In this document: positions 7,401 through 11,075 of the stretch, piece after piece
How positions within the stretch are numbered: position 1 is the stretch's first letter
Layout of the letters: the number at the start of each line of letters is the position of its first letter
NCBI GenBank assembly: GCA_002394535.1
Contig: DGUG01000119.1
Span: 1-11,075, forward strand
DNA from: Lachnospiraceae bacterium UBA4316
GTDB taxonomy: Bacteria > Bacillota > Clostridia > Lachnospirales > Lachnospiraceae
Length of the DNA: 11,075 nucleotides
Reading direction: 5' to 3'
Translations under genes and position numbers: made by a program
The notes under the pieces: model-generated
Told to the model about the DNA's origin: nothing
Databases searched by the model: none
Seen by the model: the letters and a program-made list of their open reading frames with translations, nothing else

Positions 7401-9474
7401 TGGTGATGTATTTATCTGAGTAGACACCTCCGCCGCTGGCTTTTCCAACATTATCCTTAATGACGCAGTTATTGAGAGTTGCGTTTTTCTTGTTGTTGAT
7501 TCCGGCTCCACCGTATTTTGTAGTAGTATTTCCACTTACAGTAACGCCATCAAACTCTATTGTGCCGTCTTTGTTATATACTCCGCCGCCGTCTTCAGAT
7601 TTGTTATTATTGATGCTGCCTCCCGTCATGATGAATTTGCCGTGGACTGCAACACCTCCGCCGTCACCACTTGCTGTATTGTCGTTGACATTCGTATCGA
7701 TGGCAGTGACTGTACCGAAACTGCAGATTCCGCCGCCGCCAGGCGCTGAGTTTCCAGTCACTGTACAGCCGGTCAGATTAAGAGTGTTACTGCCTTGATA
7801 GATTCCGCCGCCTTCGTTGCCGGCTTTGTTTCCGCTTATATTACAGTTCGTGAGCGTAGCAATACCCTTGTTGTTGATTCCGCCGCCTCCCCATTCGCTT
7901 GCGGTATTGTTTTGGATCCTTGTGTTGGTCAGGGTTATCGTGCCTGACTTATGTACAGCAATGCCGCCGGCGGATTTTGATGTGTTGCCGGAGATCTCTC
8001 CACCTGTCATGTTCAGCTTGCCATAGACAAAGATGGCTCCGCCGTCTTCCGTGGCGCGGTTTCCGCTTATTGTGACACCTTCGATATTCAGGGTACCCTC
8101 TCCGCCGATGACAATGGCTCCTCCATTCTCATCGGAACCTCCGGTGATTTTACCTGTCTTTGATTCGCTTGAATCCTTGATGGTGACAGTTCCTTTGTTT
8201 ACGTCAAAGACGTGACCATCGTTGTTTTCATTCTCAGACGAGAGATTGCGGTTGATGGTATGCCCTGCCAGGTCGATGGTGAAGCTACTCTCTGCGCTGC
8301 TTCTGACCACCCCGATTGTGCTGTCGCCGCTACCCGCGATCAGGTCAGCTGTAAGTACGATGGTCTTGCCGTCCTGTATTTCATTGACGGCCTGCTTCAT
8401 CTCGCTCCATGTATCGACCTCATTGTCGTCTTCGGAGTCGTTCACGACAATATCATAGACTATGCCACCAATGGTGACCTTCATCCACTCTTCTGTGTCA
8501 AAAGCTTTATGTGATGATATGATCCATTCACCGCTCTCTTTTGATGCCGAGAAGAGTTCTTCGTTGCTGATTTCTACAGCTTCTGCGTTGCCTGTAAGAC
8601 CCACTGTATCAAGAATCGTTGAAAGAGTGATCTCATCCCCTCCTTCAAGGACATATTGAAGGGTATTGTATGTGAACTCAACAGTATAAAGGGAGAAGCC
8701 ATCCGTTACTGCCGTTACGGATGACTCCTCCCTGTCTGTCTCAGAATTCAGTTTTTCGGCAACATAATCAATCCCAACCTCATCGGTCGAGAGATCTGTT
8801 ACTTCTGTTTCCTCTGTTTCTACATGATAAATATCTGCCGTAAGGTTGGTATCTGCCGCACGGTCAAGTACAAAACTGATGTTGACAGTCTTTCCCTCTT
8901 CCGGCTGCAATTCGTTACCCTCAGAATCCGTGATCTTTATATCAAATGTATATGACGCGGCAACATTTATATTTTCGGGTCGAACTTCATCAACAGCCTC
9001 TGACGCTTCCTTCTCTTCCTCTTCATTTGCCTTTTCCACTACAAGCGTTGCATCTTCAGGAAACGTTCCGGCCTCCGCCTCTGCTTTAATTATGACATCG
9101 TCTAGCTCAACTTCTGCATTGAAGGATTCAGCATATTCTTCCTGAGCTTCTTCTTCAACTTCTTTCTCTTCCTCTGCAGGATCAGCCGGATCTGCACTTT
9201 CCGTTACTTCTTCTTCCGGCACCGGAACTGCCTCTACGCTGGGATTCTCTGTTGCGGTTTCAGATGCTGTCTCGGTAATATCCGACGGTGCCACGCTCTC
9301 TTCCGATGTATTTTCCTCAGGCGCTACAGCGTTACTTTTTTCCGCTGCTTCGCTTTGAGTTTCGCTTTGGTTCGTAATTGGTTCAGCAAAAGCCGATGCC
9401 GGCATGTATGTGACAGTGATTGCCAGCGACAGAAATGCTACCAGTATTCTCTTGAGAAAGCCTTTTGTATTCAT
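1474..9474 (-). CDS. Giant cell-wall-anchored beta-helix protein with PI-PLC X domain
   Basis: A 2666-residue secreted protein. Start: ATG at 9474 with AGGGG at 9483-9487, 8 nt upstream. Order of parts: signal peptide 1-30 (basic start, hydrophobic core, cleavage after ASAFA); an acidic Glu/Ala/Thr-rich spacer to about 160; a beta-rich region with Ser/Thr-rich parts to about 350; three right-handed beta-helix cassettes at about 355-895, 900-1212 and 1218-1739, built from GG(G/A)(I/V) and ITGNSA-like units as in polymorphic outer-membrane/adhesin repeats. A PI-PLC X-type domain follows (about 1755-2035) with WMSGISGDRYLNEI, CTHDS (His1778, Asp1779), DIR (Asp1822, Arg1824), CHG (His1852) and ETIILDLL, matching the two catalytic histidines and the Asp/Arg of bacterial phosphatidylinositol phospholipase C. 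Then an InlB-type repeat (about 2100-2205, GWDTT...FTANW), two Cna-B-like domains (about 2210-2310, 2320-2415), a CKNCG motif region, a duplicated Gly/Ser/Asn linker and a sorting signal SPNTGD plus hydrophobic helix and RRRK. Family knowledge predicts sortase anchoring and cleavage of inositol phospholipids or a related lipid; substrate and adhesive role are inference. Confidence 0.93.
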   Translation of the reverse strand: MNTKGFLKRILVAFLSLAITVTYMPASAFAEPITNQSETQSEAAEKSNAVAPEENTSEESVAPSDITETASETATENPSVEAVPVPEEEVTESADPADPAEEEKEVEEEAQEEYAESFNAEVELDDVIIKAEAEAGTFPEDATLVVEKANEEEEKEASEAVDEVRPENINVAASYTFDIKITDSEGNELQPEEGKTVNISFVLDRAADTNLTADIYHVETEETEVTDLSTDEVGIDYVAEKLNSETDREESSVTAVTDGFSLYTVEFTYNTLQYVLEGGDEITLSTILDTVGLTGNAEAVEISNEELFSASKESGEWIISSHKAFDTEEWMKVTIGGIVYDIVVNDSEDDNEVDTWSEMKQAVNEIQDGKTIVLTADLIAGSGDSTIGVVRSSAESSFTIDLAGHTINRNLSSENENNDGHVFDVNKGTVTIKDSSESKTGKITGGSDENGGAIVIGGEGTLNIEGVTISGNRATEDGGAIFVYGKLNMTGGEISGNTSKSAGGIAVHKSGTITLTNTRIQNNTASEWGGGGINNKGIATLTNCNISGNKAGNEGGGIYQGSNTLNLTGCTVTGNSAPGGGGICSFGTVTAIDTNVNDNTASGDGGGVAVHGKFIMTGGSINNNKSEDGGGVYNKDGTIEFDGVTVSGNTTTKYGGAGINNKKNATLNNCVIKDNVGKASGGGVYSDKYITIKKCTITRNSAAGNGGGIHLENADLNLEDCTLKNNYAGNFGGGLSINGKTTNIKGTTVIEDNISYGTGGGIFVCHDATLNMEGDVRISGNSASYTGGGLGIGASKGNKINLKGKIIISENEGYGPNVYFRSKPNQYNGTIELSKLTLKEKLAEGSFIGLSVDYDIEGTSDALTSGYKEYYGNADPTLYFEGDNETAVQTNSDGEIVLHTSAWPTLQKLINEAANSGEKLILEKDWKCSIYDSTLTIPEGKTLNLDLNGHKIDRKLASKDQRDDGEIFSVESGRTLIIDDSTKKKTGKLIGGNGKNGGAISVKEGGVLELKGGNLTANKAEKGGAIYNEGTVKISGEDTVNAALYGNTAKLGGGIYNAGTLTIDCDAIRDNTASVGGGVYNAAGTMNLSGAISDNESDESAGGVYLADGSAFNVSGAASVKENISAAGENLLMAGGNTVVNIQDELADGTFFDVVAQNPNPKNDRKLTEGWEANKGGCSFSYSGKVYDSSATEGKLKEKDGNLWLKGINDTNIEWVSTWKELYDALRDENNSKVIALKNDIRPNKKNDDMRQLAVEKQKKTVDLCGFRLDSEGTLFKTPVVDQSYLYSSTLIKVGTIQSAELEIRDSVGTGMLTGGRATKDIAEEGSAIRISKGSKCKIIGCAISGNNTCKNGGGIFNAGELEMIGGSVTGNSAPKGSGGGIFNAGIMSLDGVTISENNAYRMGGGICMADDGGDKPEDSQIRNCRIDNNKSQIAQGGGLFADIKGKTLTIEDSAIERNYVVHEEEIEWDSIMREYTYKMNNGGGIYLRAGTINMTGGSVSANTSENGAGISNGGARSVDLYETDGGGTININGTKIDGNKTVGQVITEDNKEKSFGGLGAGIYNTNKLKLEACTISNNKTVESGGGVWTSTDNTIEVTDCTFEGNQAEYVGGGVHLASGKLLIVGSNSAGTVFKDNEAYVDGGAVQVDGEIHVMGKVQVPNNAIFLPDGKKIKLDGALDPDSMIDVALAKNFGVFTDGYKTYHTDDEPERYFCSDYGYGVFKTADNEAELRLVIDDSSHFIDMYNQVNDVSKLTKANWMSGISGDRYLNEINLPCTHDSAMKEVNSNRMSSIGSYLGYEGNAQTQVRYIDEQMNDGVRRLDIRLNNRHEKSYALGLWISYKDDGKNLWLCHGKTFIGGTFWAGNHNGDDLTFNETWEWVKRFLELHPTETIILDLLAEPVSSWGHDVDDDTNTINERAKKLVMDFSKEINPSTGKPYVYWEDGKVGESMTHYPMLKECRGQAIFAGDCKVGGLDDFTMGTKVSTAEPPGKHGESAADKIRHTYEFYKKDNVSRLQYIPTDVTDHLNYLYTVSALTAPLGVGGMPEDTPLNAANSIHQALYYSDNDDTGVFNQRGQYVGWIRQDGATARLNHVVWISNFPEDDPNTPDKDESLRYCTVTAESNISAEVAEAAGLDPKKVKKQTYKLLKGTEFPIPGNIYGYNKVLTGWDTTVPSGGENPSAASYVPGNTYRIMHDVTFTANWGVDAPPTPTEETKVKVVWIDRNNEDNIRPESITVNFKKNGTDETQEIVFPKGDAWETTIDGTVSEVTSVSDGRITIKPTEEHPHGQDKKDEYAYSIINNKLTGCIITLYHTAGDSPAPEEDVLVTGSIAWDDNNDAERKRPESVVVYLMKDGEYTGIQNEISSATNWKWFFNLSSLGDYDPGASYSVSQNSVPYYTTKITGRAADGFIISNSLNAESHDWSEWETVTPATEESEGTEKRSCKNCGKVEIRAIPKVDPSKVSYRVTKGDEQIWYKGSYETADFVFKRSVDDETTFSHFTGICVDGKKVASKNYTTESGSVIVKLKSGYLNGLKLGKHTITAEFNDGSVEARFKVAEAESDDDKGKADDSGNNDGGKTSDNSRNGSGNGSRSGGSPNTGDSNEDKADDSGNNDGGKTSDNSRNGSGNGSRSGGSPNTGDSNDVFVWTLLFLASLLCLIATALRRRK
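1551..1780. repeat. Tandem 117-bp duplication encoding the sorting-signal linker
   Basis: Positions 1551-1663 repeat at 1668-1780 with one difference in 113 bases (1576 A, 1693 G); the period is 117 bp, or 39 codons. Each unit encodes KADDSGNNDGGKTSDNSRNG followed by a Gly/Ser linker ending SGGSPNTGDSN. The protein therefore carries two SPNTGD motifs, of which only the distal one is next to the membrane helix and charged tail. The near identity points to a recent slippage or unequal-crossover duplication. Confidence 0.9.
4440..8200. repeat. Polymorphic beta-helix repeat field within the giant gene
   Basis: On the minus strand this encodes dozens of short degenerate units of about 20-27 residues with GGG(I/V)/GGA(I/V) turns followed by a hydrophobic strand and an (I/V)(S/T)GN or (I/K)NN(T/K) turn, as in parallel beta-helix adhesins. 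Three breaks divide it into cassettes. Each cassette opens with a similar capping segment (TWSEMKQAVNEI, AWPTLQKLINEA, TWKELYDALRDE), then an (L/D)GH/CG strand (LAGHTINR, LNGHKIDR, LCGFRLDS), then KTGKITGG, KTGKLIGG or GTGMLTGG. This three-fold arrangement suggests internal duplication of a whole module followed by divergence. Confidence 0.8.
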
Positions 9475-9520
9475 TTTGTTTACCCCTGTACAAATCCTAA
9501 ATATCTGCGCCTTCTTACAC

Positions 9521-9622
9521 CTATATTTTACTCAAAAATATTATATTCCGATTGAGTTCATCATAGTTATCAAGTTTGACAACACCTGGCGTCTGTGATG
9601 CTACTATCTCAAATTTATCCAT
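9521..9622 (-). pseudogene. 33-codon ORF, possible phage-gene stub or leader upstream of the giant gene
   Basis: ATG at 9622-9620 has a perfect AGGAGG (9628-9633) 5 nt upstream, and the frame reads MDKFEIVASQTPGVVKLDNY followed by DELNRNIIFLSKI and a stop. The opening resembles the N-terminus of phage DUF1351-type proteins, which start with a similar FEIV...PGV...NYDEL pattern; that match is from memory and short. At 33 residues it would be a truncated stub of such a gene, since the family is several times longer. It lies between a strong promoter and the giant gene, whose ATG is 46 nt further on, so it may now be translated as a leader peptide on the giant-gene mRNA. Whether it is functional is unknown. 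Confidence 0.45.
9540..9545 (-). promoter_or_regulatory. Possible second -10 box near the giant gene
   Basis: A TATAAT hexamer on the minus strand lies about 66 nt upstream of the giant-gene ATG, but no good -35 box is found at 16-18 nt. It also lies within the 33-codon ORF. It is only a weak candidate beside the promoter at 9679-9707. Confidence 0.2.
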
Positions 9623-9678
9623 TGTAGCCTCCTAACAATATGTTTATCCTCATTTATCGACTAAAACATATCAAAGAT

Positions 9679-9707
9679 ATTATACTTTGAAACACCGAAG
9701 CCGACAA
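9679..9707 (-). promoter_or_regulatory. Promoter upstream of the 33-codon ORF and giant gene
   Basis: On the minus strand TTGTCG (9702-9707) and TATAAT (9679-9684) are separated by exactly 17 nt. No terminator-like hairpin is seen between it and the giant gene, so it can plausibly drive both the 33-codon ORF and the surface protein, giving an untranslated or leader region of about 200 nt. Confidence 0.55.
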
Positions 9708-9817
9708 TAAAAAGTGTAATCCTCCCCATGGATTAAGTATTCTTTTCCTATTTGTCCTTTTTTACTATTTAGCATGGAATAATAGTATTTCCCAATATCA
9801 TTGTTTATTTCATATAA

Positions 9818-10041
9818 TTTTTTCCCTATGCTTGGACTAAAAAACCCGGCATGATTATGATGGGACCTCATTCCTTTAGAAGAAATGCTATAACAGATAC
9901 AGTCAATGCGACAAATGGCAATTTTGAACTTGCGTCTCTCCTTTATGGTAATAGTGCAAAAGTCGCAAAAATAATAACTATACCGGTTACGACAAACAAA
10001 TTGCTCTTGACGCATTAAATAAGCGAAAATTAGTTGTTTAA
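9818..10041 (+). pseudogene. Tyrosine recombinase (integrase), C-terminal relic with frameshift
   Basis: The plus strand encodes the end of a phage/transposon-type tyrosine recombinase, the enzyme that catalyses site-specific integration and excision. From 9851 it reads MIMMGPHSFRRNAITDTVNA and continues NGNFELASLLYGNSAKVAK; HSFR (His codon at 9869) fits the HxxR active-site motif, and LLYGNSAKVA fits the LLGHSS region. The frame is then lost in the A-run at 9967-9971. In the +2 frame the expected end follows: NNNYTGYDKQIALDALNKRK and LVV, stop at 10039-10041, with the Tyr codon at 9979 in the position of the catalytic nucleophile. One missing A in that run would restore the frame. Upstream, an in-frame stop at 9815 and no recognisable catalytic-domain start show that the N-terminal part is gone. 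It is dead as written; it ends about 75 nt from a tRNA 3' relic, the kind of site such enzymes use. Confidence 0.72.
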
Positions 10042-10066
10042 ATCTCTGGACCAACTAAATCAGACC

Positions 10067-10108
10067 ATAAAAAATGGCGGAAGTCCGTAAATATCGGACT
10101 TCCCGCCA
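10067..10108 (-). terminator. Strong intrinsic terminator
   Basis: TGGCGG-AAGTCCG (10075-10087) pairs with CGGACTT-C-CCGCCA (10095-10108), a 13-bp GC-rich stem with one bulged base and a 7-nt loop. On the minus strand it is followed directly by six T residues. It can end transcripts coming from the toxN gene or from the tRNA whose 3' end remains at 10117-10139; it also faces the convergent integrase relic. Confidence 0.8.
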
Positions 10109-10116
10109 CTTGGGAA

Positions 10117-10139
10117 TAGCGCAGACGGAGGGATTCGAA
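10117..10139 (-). tRNA. tRNA 3'-end relic, serine-type
   Basis: On the minus strand this reads TTCGAAT, CCCTC, CGTCTGC, G, CTA: T-loop, 3' T-stem strand, 3' acceptor strand and a G discriminator. The G discriminator and the CCCTCCGTCTGC ending fit a tRNA-Ser-like gene without an intact CCA; this identity is inferred. The T-stem and acceptor partner strands (GAGGG, GCAGACG) are not present upstream, so only the last ~22 nt survive. The fragment breaks exactly at the T-loop and is followed within 10 nt by a strong terminator, as a real tRNA gene would be. By the usual geometry the inserted element would lie at higher coordinates, the side carrying the type III toxin-antitoxin locus. Confidence 0.55.
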
Positions 10140-10323
10140 GGCAATACTATTTTAGAAATGCAGTAAAATCAATGGTTTTGGAGAGTGCTGTTTCGTCAAA
10201 GTCATAATTTGTCATAATTCATCAATGATTATGTCCTGATCTTCCATCTGAATATGATTACTATTCAATCAGTTCCATTTATACTTGAGGATACTTCCTC
10301 GTAATAGCAACGCAATAAATCTC
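10140..10323. other. Gap between tRNA relic and toxN, mostly decayed repeat
   Basis: No credible gene. It contains the right copy of the dispersed repeat. A 22-codon frame on the minus strand (10147-10215, starts MTNYDFDETALSK) lacks a ribosome binding site and falls in the repeat. A small GAGGA/TCCTC hairpin at 10287-10300, downstream of toxN, has no T-run and is not called as a terminator. Confidence 0.4.
10180..10272. repeat. Dispersed direct repeat, right copy
   Basis: Same-orientation copy of the element at 412-505: 10180-10210 is 30/31 identical to 412-442, and weaker similarity runs to about 10270. It also contains a tandem GTCATAATTT GTCATAATT pair at 10201-10219 that recurs with two differences at 1311-1329. 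It lies about 40 nt from the tRNA relic on the presumed element side. Confidence 0.6.
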
Positions 10324-10869
10324 TTATTTCTCATCACCGGAATACTGTCGGCATAGTTTTTCGAGTTTTATATAATTCAACGCAGATTTAACATATCCGG
10401 CCGTCTCATCATTATTCATCTTCTGTTTATATAACAGCTCTGCATTATCCCTTATCTTATCTGCATTCTTACGGATAAAGATGATCTCCGCAGAAACAAG
10501 TGCTTTATAATCCAGATCTTCTTCATGATCCAGATCATAAAGAACAAGCTCGGCTTCAGGCACAGGAATCATATGACTTATCCTTAAAGTACCCTTCAGT
10601 TCTTTAACTCCATTGCATTTCTCAGTAATTCTCATTATTGGGACTATGCTTTTCTTGATAACCTTCCCATCACCGGCAATTTGGTAATCACTTTCCTTTG
10701 GCGAGGACATCGGAATGTAATAGTTGAATCCATTCATATCCATTACGATCCCTATATATTTTCGCGTATGTGTCCGGTTATCTTCCTTATTCGAATAAAC
10801 ATTGGGCTCATGCTCTCTCAAATATGAAATATATGCATCTGATACACTGTAGACCTTGAATTCTTCCAC
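10324..10869 (-). CDS. toxN: Type III toxin, ToxN/AbiQ-family endoribonuclease
   Basis: A 181-residue cytoplasmic protein, close to the ~170 residues typical of ToxN/AbiQ. The start is GTG at 10869-10867, with AAAGGG at 10878-10883 8 nt upstream. Family features in order: N-terminal FKVYSVSDAYISYLRE; the RKYIGIVMDMNGFNYYIPMS block ending in SSPK (Ser55-Ser56-Pro57-Lys58), equivalent to the conserved active-site segment of ToxN; ISHMIPVPE (about 122-130); and a helical C-terminal part from IRKNADKIRDNAELLY to the end. Family members cleave mRNA and their own antitoxin RNA precursor, and are blocked by the processed RNA pseudoknots in a closed complex; many abort phage infection. Directly upstream are two 39-nt RNA repeats and an intervening terminator, the diagnostic locus layout. 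Expression depends on read-through of that terminator. The gene appears intact. Identification is from motif and context, without a database search. Confidence 0.88.
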   Translation of the reverse strand: MEEFKVYSVSDAYISYLREHEPNVYSNKEDNRTHTRKYIGIVMDMNGFNYYIPMSSPKESDYQIAGDGKVIKKSIVPIMRITEKCNGVKELKGTLRISHMIPVPEAELVLYDLDHEEDLDYKALVSAEIIFIRKNADKIRDNAELLYKQKMNNDETAGYVKSALNYIKLEKLCRQYSGDEK

Positions 10870-10885
10870 TATTCACGCCCTTTCG

Positions 10886-10922
10886 AAAAAAACAAGAGAG
10901 CCAATAAAAATCAGCTCTCTTG
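10886..10922 (-). terminator. Attenuating terminator between antitoxin RNA and toxN
   Basis: On the minus strand CAAGAGAGC (10914-10922) and GCTCTCTTG (10893-10901) form a perfect 9-bp stem with a 12-nt loop, followed by seven T residues (10886-10892). In type III loci such a terminator sets the ratio of antitoxin RNA to toxin mRNA. The 5' arm contains GAGAGCT, as the RNA repeats do, so it may have evolved from a partial further repeat. Confidence 0.85.
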
Positions 10923-11000
10923 GAGTTTAAGCTTTCCCACTTATATGGCAGGGACTCTCCCGAGTTTAAACTTCTCCACTTATATGGCAGGAGCTCTCCC
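10923..11000. repeat. Tandem 39-bp repeats of the antitoxin RNA
   Basis: 10923-10961 and 10962-11000, both on the plus strand beginning GAGTTTAA and ending CTCTCCC, differ at unit positions 9, 13, 14, 31 and 32. A further partial copy (GAGTAA) begins at 11001. They are contiguous with no spacer, unlike a CRISPR array. Confidence 0.9.
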
Positions 11001-11004
11001 GAGT
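10923..11004 (-). ncRNA. toxI: ToxI-like type III antitoxin RNA (two 39-nt repeats)
   Basis: Read on the minus strand, the RNA starts near 11004 with a partial repeat end (ATTACTC). It then carries unit A (11000-10962) and unit B (10961-10923), 39 nt each and identical at 34 of 39 positions, and leads into the terminator. Each unit can form an H-type pseudoknot: stem 1 pairs unit positions 8-11 with 24-27 (CUCC/GGAG in A, UCCC/GGGA in B) and stem 2 pairs 19-22 with 31-34 (UAAG with UUUA or CUUA). Four of the five differences are paired compensatory changes in stem 1, and the fifth only turns G-C into G-U in stem 2. This is the architecture of ToxI, whose units are cut out by ToxN and inhibit it. 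The processing site is not determined; the AAA at unit positions 34-36 is a candidate. Confidence 0.85.
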
Positions 11005-11010
11005 AATTAT

Positions 11011-11038
11011 ATTATACGTTAGTTAGAGATTATTTCAA
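11011..11038 (-). promoter_or_regulatory. Promoter of the type III toxin-antitoxin locus
   Basis: On the minus strand TTGAAA (11033-11038) and TATAAT (11011-11016) are separated by 16 nt. The predicted start at about 11004 is just before the first full RNA repeat. A consensus -10 box fits the high expression needed for an RNA antitoxin. Confidence 0.75.
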
Positions 11039-11075
11039 GATATATTTTTCATGGATTTTTCCTGATAGAACTCCA

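Noticed and set aside
1448..9145. Many plus-strand open frames of 60-185 codons across the giant gene.
   Set aside because: They are antisense shadows of one 2666-codon gene with repetitive, biased composition; their proline- and serine-rich products mirror the glycine-rich repeats on the other strand.
9680..10054. A 124-codon open frame on the minus strand, ending in a peptide rich in Tyr, Lys and Cys.
   Set aside because: It runs antisense through the integrase relic, whose plus-strand peptide carries recognisable active-site motifs, and over the promoter at 9679-9707. The part left of 9845 (LYEINNDIGKYYYSMLN...) could be a fragment of some other gene but matches nothing I know.
10147..10215. 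A 22-codon minus-strand frame MTNYDFDETALSK...
   Set aside because: No ribosome binding site, lies within the dispersed repeat, and is not preserved in frame in the copy at 412.
10923..11000. Possible short CRISPR array.
   Set aside because: The units are contiguous with no spacers, are not identical, and sit between a promoter and a terminator upstream of a ToxN-family gene, which fits a type III antitoxin RNA.

Overview
The window looks like accessory DNA from a low-to-moderate GC Firmicute of the class Clostridia, most likely a Lachnospiraceae-type gut, oral or rumen bacterium. This rests on the style of the giant surface protein (Gram-positive signal peptide, SPNTG sorting signal, Cna-B and InlB-type repeats), on AGGAGG-type ribosome binding sites and consensus sigma-A promoters, and on the toxin-antitoxin families present. 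No taxonomic marker gene is present, so this is inference.

Layout, left to right. (1) Positions 2-439 (+): the C-terminal end of a flavodoxin-fold oxidoreductase-like protein whose last codons lie in a dispersed repeat. (2) Positions 517-1145 (-): a type II toxin-antitoxin operon with promoter, palindromic operator, an intact 82-residue antitoxin, and a RelE/ParE-like toxin broken by an apparent one-base deletion just after its start codon. (3) Positions 1146-1473: no convincing gene, but a hairpin terminator and the last ~24 nt of a tRNA gene, CCA included, with no tRNA body. (4) Positions 1474-9474 (-): one 2666-residue secreted, wall-anchored protein. It has three beta-helix cassettes of glycine-rich polymorphic repeats, a PI-PLC X-type phosphodiesterase domain, an InlB-type repeat, two Cna-B-like domains and a duplicated sorting-signal linker. 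(5) Positions 9475-10139: a strong promoter and a 33-codon phage-like ORF fragment upstream of the giant gene, then a frameshifted C-terminal relic of a tyrosine recombinase (+), a strong hairpin terminator, and a second tRNA 3'-end relic. (6) Positions 10140-11040 (-): a second copy of the dispersed repeat and a complete type III toxin-antitoxin locus: promoter, two 39-nt antitoxin RNA repeats, an intervening terminator and a ToxN/AbiQ-family endoribonuclease gene.

Together the window reads as a recombination hotspot. An anchored surface lipase/adhesin gene is bracketed by mobile-element debris (integrase relic, two tRNA 3' ends, a ~95-bp dispersed repeat, a phage gene stub) and by one decayed and one apparently intact toxin-antitoxin system. 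The best-supported unusual items are the ToxI-like RNA, whose two repeats differ by compensatory base changes in a predicted pseudoknot stem, and the fusion of a PI-PLC catalytic domain to a very large polymorphic beta-helix adhesin.
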